Source of the DNA: Arthrobacter sp. MYb23
Lineage (GTDB): Bacteria; Actinomycetota; Actinomycetes; Actinomycetales; Micrococcaceae
Reading direction: 5' to 3'
DNA length: 64,000 bases
NCBI RefSeq assembly: GCF_002979775.1
Contig: NZ_PCPR01000005.1
Location: 146,192-210,191 of the forward strand
Notes under the pieces: model-generated
What the model was told of the DNA's origin: nothing
The model's input: the letters and a program-made list of their open reading frames with translations, nothing else
Databases searched by the model: none
Position numbers and translations under genes: made by a program
In this document: positions 17,078 through 25,653 of the stretch, piece by piece
How positions within the stretch are numbered: the stretch's first letter is position 1
Layout: each line of letters begins with the position of its first letter

Positions 17078-18634
17078 ATGAATCTCCTCACCTCACCTGC
17101 ACGTCGGAGCGCGGCCGTCCTGGCCGGGGCGCTCCTCTTGGGATCCCTGACAGCTTGTGGCGGAGGTACAGCAGCCACGTCCTCCGTGGACAAGAGCACG
17201 CTCACCATCGCCACCGACAGTGACAGCGCATCGTTCGGCTACGATCCGTTGCGGGTCTCGGACGCCCAGCGGCAGTTCTTCGAAGGCCTGTACGAAAACC
17301 TGATGACGCTTCAGCCTGACGGCAGCGTCGGTCCGGGCCTGGCCAAGGAATTCAGCTACAACGCGGACAACACAGTCCTCACCTTGACCCTCAAGGAAGG
17401 CGTGACGTTCACGGACGGCTCCACGCTGGATGCTGCGTTGGTCAAGGCCAACCTGGATCGACGCAGCGATACTGCCCTCAGCGCTTACTCCGCCATCGCC
17501 AAGGGCGGAGCGCAGGAGATTGCCGCTGTTGACGTGGTCAACCCCACGCAGGTGGCCATCACGTTCGCCAAGGCACAGCCGGGCTTCGAGAAGAACCTGA
17601 CCTCCACTTTGGGCATGATCGTGGGCAAGAACGCTGTCTCTGACACCGCGAGCCTGGCCACCATTCCGGATGGCTCCGGCCCCTACACCCTGGATAGCGC
17701 CACAACAGTCAAGGGCAACAAGTACGTGTTCACTAAGAACGAGAAGAACGCGGACGCGTCCAAGTACCCCTACAACAAGATCACTTTCAGCGTCATCATG
17801 GATCCCCAAGCCCGGGCGAATGCACTGGTGTCCGGCCAGGCGGACGTTGCCTCACTGACCTCGCCCACGGTGGACTTCGCAAAGTCCAAGGGCGTGGGCG
17901 TGTCCCAAATCGGCGGCACCGTCCAGACCATGATCTCCTTCGACAAGACCGGCAAGACATCGCCGGCCTTCGCCAGCGAGAAAGTCCGCCAGGCCTTCCA
18001 ATACGCCATCAACCGCAAGGCTCTGGTGGATGCCCTCCACAAGGGGGACATCCCAGCATGGAACGCACTGCCCAAGGACTCCGCAGGCTTTTCTGAAGAG
18101 CTGAACACCACCTACGCCTATGATCCGGCCAAGGCAAAGAGCCTCCTGGCCGAGGCTGGCTACGCCGATGGCTTCGACTTCCCTATCATCGCCGGACCCC
18201 AGACGCAGACGGATCTGCAGGCAGTTCAAAAGGACCTGGCCGCGGTGGGGATCACCATGAACGTTAAGCTCGCGGCTTCAACTGACGAAGCCTTCGCCGC
18301 GGTTGCCACCACCCCGCTGGGCTACGCCCCCTTGGGCTGGGACAACCCGGTGGGACTGATGTATGGCGCTATCCTCAGCGGCTTCACCAACGTCCAGAAG
18401 GCTACGGACGATCAGCTGAACGCAGCAACTGCCGAAGCGGCAGCAGCAAAAGATGACGCCGCGAAGAAGACGGCACTGACCAAGCTCAATACCCGCTTGG
18501 TGGAGTCCGGCTGGATGATCCCACTCTATGAGTCCCTCACCAACCAGGGCTACAACACCAAGAAGGTCCAGCAAGTGAAGTTCGCCGGAAGCAACGTCTA
18601 CCCGCTGCTCTCCTCCTACGCACCCACCAACTGA
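17078..18634 (+). CDS. ABC transporter substrate-binding lipoprotein (SBP family 5)
   Basis: This 518-residue lipoprotein has the signal peptide RRSAAVLAGALLLGSLTAC ending in a lipobox LTAC (Cys27), so it is anchored outside the membrane. The mature part is a family 5 solute-binding protein (DppA/OppA type): YDPLRVSDAQRQFFEGLYENLMTL and VRQAFQYAINRKALVDAL are typical. Such proteins bind oligopeptides, but many actinobacterial members bind oligosaccharides, glycosides or plant compounds. It is the first gene of an importer operon, divergent from the IclR regulator. A stem-loop after the stop could keep its mRNA more abundant than that of the permeases. Confidence 0.87.
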   Translation: MNLLTSPARRSAAVLAGALLLGSLTACGGGTAATSSVDKSTLTIATDSDSASFGYDPLRVSDAQRQFFEGLYENLMTLQPDGSVGPGLAKEFSYNADNTVLTLTLKEGVTFTDGSTLDAALVKANLDRRSDTALSAYSAIAKGGAQEIAAVDVVNPTQVAITFAKAQPGFEKNLTSTLGMIVGKNAVSDTASLATIPDGSGPYTLDSATTVKGNKYVFTKNEKNADASKYPYNKITFSVIMDPQARANALVSGQADVASLTSPTVDFAKSKGVGVSQIGGTVQTMISFDKTGKTSPAFASEKVRQAFQYAINRKALVDALHKGDIPAWNALPKDSAGFSEELNTTYAYDPAKAKSLLAEAGYADGFDFPIIAGPQTQTDLQAVQKDLAAVGITMNVKLAASTDEAFAAVATTPLGYAPLGWDNPVGLMYGAILSGFTNVQKATDDQLNAATAEAAAAKDDAAKKTALTKLNTRLVESGWMIPLYESLTNQGYNTKKVQQVKFAGSNVYPLLSSYAPTN

Positions 18635-18643
18635 TCCACAAAA

Positions 18644-18679
18644 GGCCGGGCGCCTGTTCCCAGGGACTGGCGTCCGGCC
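18644..18679 (+). promoter_or_regulatory. Intercistronic stem-loop after the binding-protein gene
   Basis: GGCCGGGCGCC (18644-18654) pairs with GGCGTCCGGCC (18669-18679), with one G-U wobble. It lies between the binding-protein stop and the ribosome site of the permease gene and lacks a T-run, so mRNA stabilisation or partial attenuation is likely. Confidence 0.55.
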
Positions 18680-18697
18680 CGAGCAATGGAGGTCACC

Positions 18698-19639
18698 ATG
18701 GCTATGTTCGTCACCAAGCGCCTGCTGATGGCGCTTGCCACCGTGTTGGTGGTGGCGGTGCTGGCGTTCCTGCTGGTCCACGCCATGCCTGGCAGCCCGG
18801 GCGCAGTATCACTCGGGGCAGGTGCTTCGCAGGACGCGATCGATCAATTGAACCAAACCCTTGGTTGGAATGATCCGTTGCTGGTCCAGTTCTTCCGTTG
18901 GCTGGGCGAGGCCGCGCAGGGCAATTTTGGCAACTCCCTCGTTGACGGACGATCCATCAGTTCTGACCTTGCCAACAGGCTTCCGGTCACGGCGTCCCTC
19001 GCCGCTGGCGCTACTGTTCTCAGCGCCCTCTTCGGCATCGTCCTCGGAGTCACCGCAGCTGTCCGGGGCGGTTTCCTGGATCAGCTGATCGGCGGGTTTG
19101 TTGGACTTCTGGTCGCCCTGCCCGCCTTCTGGATCGGCGTCATTTTCGTCTATCTCTTCGCCGTCCAGTCGACCGTTTTCCCGGCGACCGGCTACGTCCC
19201 GTTCGAAGTCTCCCCCCGGGATTGGGCGATGTCCCTCGCGTTGCCGGTCATTACCTTGGCCGTTGGTGGCGCAGCCTTTATAGCTCGGCAGACCAGGGCG
19301 TCGATGCTCGAGGCGTTGCAGCAGGAACACATCCGGACCCTTCGGGCAACGGCAACACCAACGTGGAAGATCCTTTACGTTCACGCCCTGCGCTATGCCA
19401 GCCTGCCGATCGTGGCTGGAATAGCGCTGCAGTTCATCGGCCTTTTCGGGGGCTCCGTCATTGCCGAGCAGCTGTTCGCCATGCCCGGCCTCGGCCAAGC
19501 CGTTCAGACCTCCGTCAGCACCCACGATGCCCCCGCCGTCCAGGGCGTGGTGGTCATCGCCACGGTTGTGGTGGTGGCCGTCAATCTGGTGCTTGAACTC
19601 GCCACCAAATTCCTTGATCCGAAGTTGCGTGCCTCATGA
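18698..19639 (+). CDS. ABC transporter permease (DppB/OppB type)
   Basis: This 313-residue membrane protein has six hydrophobic segments. The conserved N-terminal pattern MFVTKRLLMALATVLVVAVLAFLLVHAMPGSP and the EAA-like loop EHIRTLRATATPTWKILYVHALR mark the DppB class. I chose the ATG at 18698 because GGAGGT precedes it; an ATG at 18686 overlaps that ribosome site. The gene ends in an ATGA overlap with the next gene. It forms half of the translocation channel of the importer. Confidence 0.88.
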   Translation: MAMFVTKRLLMALATVLVVAVLAFLLVHAMPGSPGAVSLGAGASQDAIDQLNQTLGWNDPLLVQFFRWLGEAAQGNFGNSLVDGRSISSDLANRLPVTASLAAGATVLSALFGIVLGVTAAVRGGFLDQLIGGFVGLLVALPAFWIGVIFVYLFAVQSTVFPATGYVPFEVSPRDWAMSLALPVITLAVGGAAFIARQTRASMLEALQQEHIRTLRATATPTWKILYVHALRYASLPIVAGIALQFIGLFGGSVIAEQLFAMPGLGQAVQTSVSTHDAPAVQGVVVIATVVVVAVNLVLELATKFLDPKLRAS

Positions 19640-21687
19640 TTCCCACACTTCCAGCAACCACTCCGGCAATCCAGCGCAAGGCAGCACTCACAAAGCTCTC
19701 CAGACATCGTCTGCTCGCTTCCCCTGCCGGGCTTGCCGGTACGTTATGGCTGGCTGCGATGATCACTGCCTCGCTCACAGCGCCATGGTGGTTGCCTTTC
19801 CAGACCGAAGACCAGGATTTCACCGCGGTCTTGTCCGGCCCCACAGCAACGCATTGGTTGGGCACGGACGAACTGGGCCGCGACATCCTCAGCCGCATCT
19901 TCGCCTCAGCAGCCGAGACCCTGGGGACATCGTTCATCGCGGTGGTTGTCGGCGTCGGGCTTGGAACGCTGCTTGCGTTGGCTGCAGCCTCCAGTCAACG
20001 CGGCGAGGGTGTCATCAGCCGCGTCACCGAAGTCATGATGTCCCTGCCGGGAACGGTGATCATTCTGGCTGTCATCGGTGCCGTGGGAACCAACATCCCG
20101 CTGATCATGGCCATACTGGGCGTGTTGATTTCCGCTGGCATTTACCGGGTGATGCTCGGCCAGGCCAAGTCCTTGCAGAACCAACTGTATGTGGACGCTG
20201 CAAAGGTGGATGGCCTGGGTCCGCTGGCCATCAGTGCTCGTCACGTGCTGCCCGGACTGGCCACCACCATCGTGGTGCAGTCCGCGCTGATCTTCGCGGT
20301 GGGCCTGCTGATCCAGGCCGGCCTGGCCTTTATCGGCTTTGGCCCGCCCCTGCCGCAGCCCAGCTGGGGCGGCATGATCCAGAGCGCGTCACAGCACGTC
20401 TACGACGCACCTTGGCTCATGGTTCCCACGGGCGTGGTGCTTGCACTGACGGTTCTTTCCGCAAACGCGATCGGCAACGCGTTAGGTAAAGGTCCCAATG
20501 ACACGGCATCTCACCTTCCATCAGCAGCCATCCGTCGCAAGCGGGCAGGCCAGGCAGTTGCGGCTGCTGCAGCAGCGCCCGCCGTCGGGAATCCTCCGGC
20601 TGCCGGCAAGCTCAGCGTGCGCGGCCTCTCGGTAGGGGTCGACGGCGGCACTCCTCTGGTCACCGATGTCTCCTTCGACGTCGAACCCGGCATTGTCCTG
20701 GGGCTGGTTGGGGAGTCAGGCTGCGGTAAGACGATGACTGCTTTGTCACTCATGGGGCTTCTGCCGTCCGGCGTGGCGGTGACGGGTGGGCAGATCCTCT
20801 GGAACGGCAAGAACCTGGCCGCCGCCACGGATAAGGACATGGAAAGCATCCGTGGGCGCGATGTGGCCCTCATCTCGCAGGAGCCCATGAGGGCCCTGGA
20901 TCCGATGTTTACCGTGGGCTATCAGTTGACCTCCGCCATCCGCCGGCTACGCTCCATGGGCAAAGCCGCAGCCAGCGCCGAAGCCTTGAGCCTGCTGGAA
21001 AAGGTTGGCATTGTGGACGCCAAACGCATTCTGAAGACCTACCCGCACCAGATCTCCGGCGGTATGGCCCAGCGTGTGGCCATCGCATTGGCCCTGTCCG
21101 GGCGGCCGCGGCTACTGGTAGCAGATGAGCCCACCACCGCCCTCGACGTCACCGTCCAAGCCGAGATTCTCTCCTTGCTCCGGTCGCTGGTGAAGGACAC
21201 GGGCATGTCCGTGGTCATGGTGACCCACGACCTCGGCGTAGTTGCCGATATCTGCGACCAGGTAGCGGTGATGTACGCAGGCCAAGTAGTGGAGAACGGC
21301 GCCACAGCCAGCATCTTGGACGACCCGCGGCACCCCTACACGCTGGCCCTGCTCGCTGCGGATCCGCACGCCAACTCCGGTCACGATATGCCAGAGCGCC
21401 TGGCAACCATCAAGGGCCAGGTTCCGCAGCCGAAGGACTGGCCGGGCGGTTGCCGGTTCGCGGCACGTTGCCAGTTCGCCGGCTCAGCTTGCCTTGTACC
21501 GGTTCCCTTACTTCCCACGGGCACCGGCGTAGGCCTGGTGCGCTGCGTCAAGGCCGACGAACTGGCCACGGAGGGGCTCGCATGGGTGGCGACCGACGTT
21601 CCCAGTGACCTTTCGCCTGAACTCGGTGTTCCTGCCGAAGTTCCCGCCCGTCACCGGTTGGACATCATTGAAAAGGACATGGCATGA
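19636..21687 (+). CDS. Fused ABC permease (DppC type) and ATPase (DppD type)
   Basis: This is a single 683-residue chain. Residues 1-285 are a DppC-type permease with the [14 protein letters not shown] motif and the EAA loop [15 protein letters not shown] (185-199). Residues 290-325 are an Ala-rich linker. Residues 326-683 are an ABC ATPase with Walker A GESGCGKT (359-366), signature ISGGMAQR, Walker [14 protein letters not shown] and a C-terminal oligopeptide-ABC Cys motif ([14 protein letters not shown]). In most bacteria these are two proteins (DppC and DppD); the fusion fixes one permease to one ATPase. There is no frame break in the join, so the fusion is real in this sequence. Both gene junctions are ATGA overlaps. 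Confidence 0.9.
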   Translation: MIPTLPATTPAIQRKAALTKLSRHRLLASPAGLAGTLWLAAMITASLTAPWWLPFQTEDQDFTAVLSGPTATHWLGTDELGRDILSRIFASAAETLGTSFIAVVVGVGLGTLLALAAASSQRGEGVISRVTEVMMSLPGTVIILAVIGAVGTNIPLIMAILGVLISAGIYRVMLGQAKSLQNQLYVDAAKVDGLGPLAISARHVLPGLATTIVVQSALIFAVGLLIQAGLAFIGFGPPLPQPSWGGMIQSASQHVYDAPWLMVPTGVVLALTVLSANAIGNALGKGPNDTASHLPSAAIRRKRAGQAVAAAAAAPAVGNPPAAGKLSVRGLSVGVDGGTPLVTDVSFDVEPGIVLGLVGESGCGKTMTALSLMGLLPSGVAVTGGQILWNGKNLAAATDKDMESIRGRDVALISQEPMRALDPMFTVGYQLTSAIRRLRSMGKAAASAEALSLLEKVGIVDAKRILKTYPHQISGGMAQRVAIALALSGRPRLLVADEPTTALDVTVQAEILSLLRSLVKDTGMSVVMVTHDLGVVADICDQVAVMYAGQVVENGATASILDDPRHPYTLALLAADPHANSGHDMPERLATIKGQVPQPKDWPGGCRFAARCQFAGSACLVPVPLLPTGTGVGLVRCVKADELATEGLAWVATDVPSDLSPELGVPAEVPARHRLDIIEKDMA

Positions 21688-22691
21688 GCATCGAAACCCC
21701 ACTGCGCAGCGAACAGGAAACCACAGTTCAGCGGAAGCCCATGTTGGAGGTGCAGGACCTCGTGGTCCGCTACGGCCACGGGCGGAAGACTGCCGCCGCG
21801 CCAGCTGCCGTGGACGGCGTCAGCTTCACCATTCAGTCCGGCGAAACCGTGGGGCTGGTAGGGGAGTCCGGCTCCGGCAAGTCGACCATAGGCAAGGCGA
21901 TCCTGGGCTTGCAGAAGATCTCCGGCGGCTCCGTGGGGTTCCAAGGCGAGGACATCACCCACACCACCTCCGGCAAGCGGCGCGCCATCGGCAGTGAGCT
22001 CCGGGCCGTCTTCCAAGATCCCAACTCGTCCCTGAATCCCCGCAAGACCATTGGCGCTTCCCTGGCCGAGCCGTTGCGGGTCCGCGGCATCTCCGCGGCA
22101 GCTGCCCGCACCAAGGCCGAAGACATGCTGGAACGTGTTGGCCTGCCACGGGAAGCCGTGGACCGGTATCCAAGCCAGTTCTCCGGCGGCCAGCGTCAAC
22201 GCATTTCCGTTGCCCGCGCATTGATCTGCGAGCCCAAGCTCGTGGTCTGCGACGAAGCAGTGAGTGCCTTGGACCTCTCCACACAGGCGCAAGTGCTGAA
22301 TCTCCTGGCTGACCTAAGGGACGAGCGCGGGCTGAGCTACCTGTTCATCGCCCATGACATCTCGGTGGTCCAGTTCCTGGCTCAGCGGGTAGTGGTGCTC
22401 TACCGGGGGCAGGTCATGGAATCAGGCCCCGCCGCCGCTGTGACAGAGAACCCGAAGCACCCTTTCACCCAGGCCTTGGTGGCGGCGTCTCCGGTTCCAC
22501 GGCCCGCGGAGCAGGCGGAGCGGCGGGCTGTCCGGGAAGCGCTCGGCGTTCGCACCGCCTCGGCCGTTGCGGCTGGACCGGGTGGCTGCCCGTTCCGTCA
22601 GCGCTGCCCCCTGGCCACCGAACTCTGCGCCACCGAACGACCGGCCCTACGGCGCATGGGTGAAGCGGATGTCGCCTGCCACCATGCCTGA
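21684..22691 (+). CDS. ABC transporter ATP-binding protein (DppF/OppF type)
   Basis: This 335-residue ATPase shows Walker A GESGSGKST, signature FSGGQRQRI, Walker B KLVVCDEAVSALD and an H-loop FIAHDISVV. The C-terminal oligopeptide-ABC extension has Cys residues (CPFRQRCPLATELC) that in several relatives bind an iron-sulfur cluster or metal. It starts in an ATGA overlap with the fused permease-ATPase gene and pairs with it to drive import. It completes a four-function importer encoded by four genes. Confidence 0.9.
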   Translation: MSIETPLRSEQETTVQRKPMLEVQDLVVRYGHGRKTAAAPAAVDGVSFTIQSGETVGLVGESGSGKSTIGKAILGLQKISGGSVGFQGEDITHTTSGKRRAIGSELRAVFQDPNSSLNPRKTIGASLAEPLRVRGISAAAARTKAEDMLERVGLPREAVDRYPSQFSGGQRQRISVARALICEPKLVVCDEAVSALDLSTQAQVLNLLADLRDERGLSYLFIAHDISVVQFLAQRVVVLYRGQVMESGPAAAVTENPKHPFTQALVAASPVPRPAEQAERRAVREALGVRTASAVAAGPGGCPFRQRCPLATELCATERPALRRMGEADVACHHA

Positions 22692-22744
22692 ACACATCCG
22701 TTGGCCTCTCAAACCAACATCCCCGAATCTTCCAGGAGGAACAC

Positions 22745-23704
22745 ATGACACTCGAAACCACCGAACACCGCGCGCCCACCCCGCCTCCGTTTCCCGCCTT
22801 CCATGCGCCAGGCCAGCCAGTGGAAGTGTCCGATGACTCGTTGGTCCACCGCGAGCTGAGCTATGCCATTGCTGTGGGCTTCCGACGTCTCTCCATGGAC
22901 ATCTGGCTTCCGCGCAAGGCAGCGGCCACGGCCGTACCCCTGGTGGTGTGGATCCATGGAGGCGCCTTCCAGCTGGGGGACCGAAGGGAACTGCCCCCAA
23001 CGTTCGCACCGGACTCGGTGTTCCGCCTTCTCAACCAAGCCGGCATTGCCTGCGCCACAGTGGACTACCGCCATTCTTTGGAGGCCCCCTTCCCGGCGCA
23101 GCTTCACGACATCAAGGCCGCAGTCCGCTACCTCCGCCACCACGCTGATGAACTGGGAATCGATCCGGACAGGATCGGAGCCTGGGGAGAGTCCGCCGGC
23201 GGGCATCTCGCTGCCTTGCTGGGCCTCACCGGTTCCCGCGAAGACCTGGAAGGTGGCCTTGGTGTTCAGGGACAAGCCAGCTCCGTGAGCGCGGTAGTGG
23301 ACTTCTACGGCGTGTCCTCACTGAACGATATGCCGCCGATGACGGCGGCCAACGACTTCATGGGCCCTGCACTCCTGGCCGCTGTGCCCGATGGCATGTC
23401 ACTTCATCCGGAGACCATGCTGGTGGGTGGTTCCACGGATCCCGTGGCCCTGGACGCGGCAAGCCCGCGCAGTTATGTCACGCCGGACGCCGCAACGTTC
23501 CTGTTGGTGCACGGAGATTCGGACGGTTTGGTGCCGCTGTGCCAGAGTGAAATCCTGGCCGGCCTGTTAAGCCAGGCGGGAGTCGAAAACGAGCTCATGG
23601 TCATCCCCGGCGCAGACCATTGCTTCTTCTTCGCTGTGGACCAGATTGACCGGATCCTGGACATGTCGGTTGAGTTCTTCCGGCGCGAATTCCGACTCCC
23701 ATGA
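22745..23704 (+). CDS. Alpha/beta hydrolase (HSL/BD-FAE-type esterase) 1
   Basis: This 319-residue protein starts at the ATG at 22745 behind AGGAGGA. The oxyanion motif HGGAF, nucleophile GESAGGH, acid region HGDSDGLVP and His in GADHCFFF place it in the hormone-sensitive-lipase/feruloyl-esterase-like class. No signal peptide is visible, so it acts in the cytoplasm. Its place directly after the importer suggests that it hydrolyses an ester in the imported or processed substrate. In a flavonoid pathway the logical substrate would be the depside released by quercetinase, or an acylated glycoside. That assignment is inference. Confidence 0.83.
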   Translation: MTLETTEHRAPTPPPFPAFHAPGQPVEVSDDSLVHRELSYAIAVGFRRLSMDIWLPRKAAATAVPLVVWIHGGAFQLGDRRELPPTFAPDSVFRLLNQAGIACATVDYRHSLEAPFPAQLHDIKAAVRYLRHHADELGIDPDRIGAWGESAGGHLAALLGLTGSREDLEGGLGVQGQASSVSAVVDFYGVSSLNDMPPMTAANDFMGPALLAAVPDGMSLHPETMLVGGSTDPVALDAASPRSYVTPDAATFLLVHGDSDGLVPLCQSEILAGLLSQAGVENELMVIPGADHCFFFAVDQIDRILDMSVEFFRREFRLP

Positions 23705-23737
23705 GTCCTCGCGCGGGCCTGGGAATCGCTGCGCCAG

Positions 23738-23752
23738 TTTCAATGATTGAAA
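23738..23752. promoter_or_regulatory. Candidate IclR operator, site B
   Basis: TTTCAATGATTGAAA is a perfect 7-1-7 palindrome in the 136-nt gap between the two hydrolase genes. It resembles sites A (16889-16903) and C (29813-29827). Confidence 0.55.
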
Positions 23753-23840
23753 TCGGCGGTTCAGCTGCGGGCGCAGAACCTACATTCTTGGATGAACAGG
23801 CCGGGACGTCATGATCCCGCCGAGGCAACAGAGGGAGTCA

Positions 23841-24704
23841 ATGATGACGGATGGTCGCGTACTGAAGGGTGTCGAATACGCCAGCACCGGCGACGACGGT
23901 ACGCGCCCGCTCCTGCTTGACCTCTACCTGCCGGCCGGGCACGTGACGCCCGACGCGCAAGGCCGCCCCGCCGTCGTTCACTTCCACGGTGGGGGTTGGC
24001 GCGTGGGCGAGCGTTCCTCCCTGGGACCGGTAGGTGACGGTTTTGGGTTGACTCCGTTCGAGGTTCTGGCAGAGGCAGGGTTCGTGGTGGCGTCCGCCGA
24101 TTACCGGCTCAGCGACGAGGCACAGTTCCCGGCACAGCTGCACGATGCCCTGACCGCAGTGGGCTGGCTCCGGGACCATGCAGAGGAGTACGGCGTGGAC
24201 CCCGGGCGCATCTACGCGTGGGGTGACTCGGCGGGCGGACACCTCGCCAGCCTGGTTGGACTCGCGGCCTCCGAGTACGGCAAAGACAGCAGCATCGCAG
24301 CGGTCGCCGCCTGGTACCCGCCCACGGACCTGGTGCACATGGGGGAGCAAGCATTGCCCAACGCCGTTGCCCGGGCCAGTGATCCCGGCTCCCGCGAGGA
24401 GCTCCTGGTAGGCGCCGTGCTGGCAGAGAACCCGGACAAAGCAGCCGCCGCGAGCCCCATCAGCTACGTCAGCCCCGCCGCTCCGCCCTTCCTCTTGATC
24501 CACGGCACGGCCGACCGCTTCGTTCCAGCCGCCCAATCACAATCCCTGGCGAGCGAACTTAAGAAGGCCGGCGCCGACGTCGAACTTCTCCTCATCGAGG
24601 ATGCGGACCACATGTGGCAGCTCCCGGACGGAAGCCCGGCTGCGGCTGAGAAGGCGCTCGCCGCAACGGTCTCGTTCTTCCGTCAACAAGCGGCACACCC
24701 ATAA
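23841..24704 (+). CDS. Alpha/beta hydrolase (HSL-type esterase) 2
   Basis: This 287-residue protein starts at the ATG at 23841 after GAGGGAG; an adjacent ATG at 23844 is equally possible. It has HGGGW, nucleophile GDSAGGH, acid region HGTADRFVP and His in DADHMW. It is clearly related to the preceding hydrolase (same fold, HSL-like GDSAG/GESAG), so the pair probably arose by duplication and may cleave two different esters of the pathway. It is preceded by a palindrome that may start a separate transcript with the FAH, hydroxylase and DUF3500 genes. Confidence 0.82.
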   Translation: MMTDGRVLKGVEYASTGDDGTRPLLLDLYLPAGHVTPDAQGRPAVVHFHGGGWRVGERSSLGPVGDGFGLTPFEVLAEAGFVVASADYRLSDEAQFPAQLHDALTAVGWLRDHAEEYGVDPGRIYAWGDSAGGHLASLVGLAASEYGKDSSIAAVAAWYPPTDLVHMGEQALPNAVARASDPGSREELLVGAVLAENPDKAAAASPISYVSPAAPPFLLIHGTADRFVPAAQSQSLASELKKAGADVELLLIEDADHMWQLPDGSPAAAEKALAATVSFFRQQAAHP

Positions 24705-24795
24705 ATTTCCATCACCAACCGGCATCACCCCATGGGGTCTTGTTGCCATGCCCATCTACCAAATATCGCCTGCGGGCGAAGCTGAAAGGCCCACT

Positions 24796-25653
24796 ATGCA
24801 GTACATAGGCATCAACCACGACGGCGGAACCTGGGTCGCAGCGCTCAGCGGCGAGCGCGTTTTCCCCCTGGCGTCCGTGACGGACTTTTGGGCCGATGCT
24901 GCCCGTTGGCAGGAGAAGGCTCCCGCGATCATCACCGATCCTGCCTCCGGCGGCGAGCGCGAAGCGTTTTCCGAGGTGCCCTTGGTCCCGGCGTCGGCGC
25001 GCGTGATCTGCGTGGGCCTGAACTACAGGGCGCACGCGGCGGAGGGTAGTTACAAGGACCAGGAATTGCCGTCACACCCCACTCTGTTCGGGCGTTGGAC
25101 GGCATCGTTGTCCGTAGGGAACGTTCCCGTTCCCGTGCCCGGAAGTGAAGCGGGCCTGGACTGGGAAGGAGAGGTGGCGGCGTACATCGGCAAACGCACC
25201 GAGTCAGTGGACGAGGCCACAGCGGAGAACGCTGTGTTCGGGTACTCAACGTTCAATGACATCACTGCCCGCCGCGCACAGAAGCTGACCTCTCAATGGA
25301 CGCTGGGCAAGAACGGAGACTTCTCCGGTCCGCTTGGTCCCTTGGTCAGCTGCGACGAAGTTGGCGACCTGCGCGGTGGCCTCCAGGTACGGACGCGTGT
25401 TAATGGGACCGAGGTGCAGAGCGGCAATACGAGGGACATGATCTTTTCCGTCCCGGCCATCATTGCGTTTATCAGCCAGACCTTCACGCTTCACCCCGGT
25501 GATGTGATCGCCTCGGGTACCCCGGAGGGCGTGGGTTACGCCAGGACACCGCAATGGCTCCTCCAGGCAGGAGATACCGTGGAAGTTGAGATTGATAAGT
25601 TGGGCACCTTGGTGACTCCCATCGGTGATCCTTCTCTCCGGGCGAGGGCCTGA
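24796..25653 (+). CDS. Fumarylacetoacetate hydrolase (FAH)-family protein
   Basis: This 285-residue enzyme has the FAH fold: ICVGLNYRAHAAEG, LDWEGEVAAYIGK (metal-binding Glu), FNDITARRAQ, SGNTRDMIFSVPAIIAFISQTFTLHPGDVIASGTPEGVG. This is the typical catechol-pathway type (acylpyruvate hydrolase, HpcE-like or 2-keto-4-pentenoate hydratase-like) that uses Mg2+ or Mn2+ to cleave or hydrate 2,4-dioxo acids made by ring cleavage. I used the ATG at 24796 with AAAGG upstream; longer forms overlap the previous gene. The stop and the start of the next gene share TGATG. It fits a late step after aromatic ring opening. Confidence 0.86.
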   Translation: MQYIGINHDGGTWVAALSGERVFPLASVTDFWADAARWQEKAPAIITDPASGGEREAFSEVPLVPASARVICVGLNYRAHAAEGSYKDQELPSHPTLFGRWTASLSVGNVPVPVPGSEAGLDWEGEVAAYIGKRTESVDEATAENAVFGYSTFNDITARRAQKLTSQWTLGKNGDFSGPLGPLVSCDEVGDLRGGLQVRTRVNGTEVQSGNTRDMIFSVPAIIAFISQTFTLHPGDVIASGTPEGVGYARTPQWLLQAGDTVEVEIDKLGTLVTPIGDPSLRARA

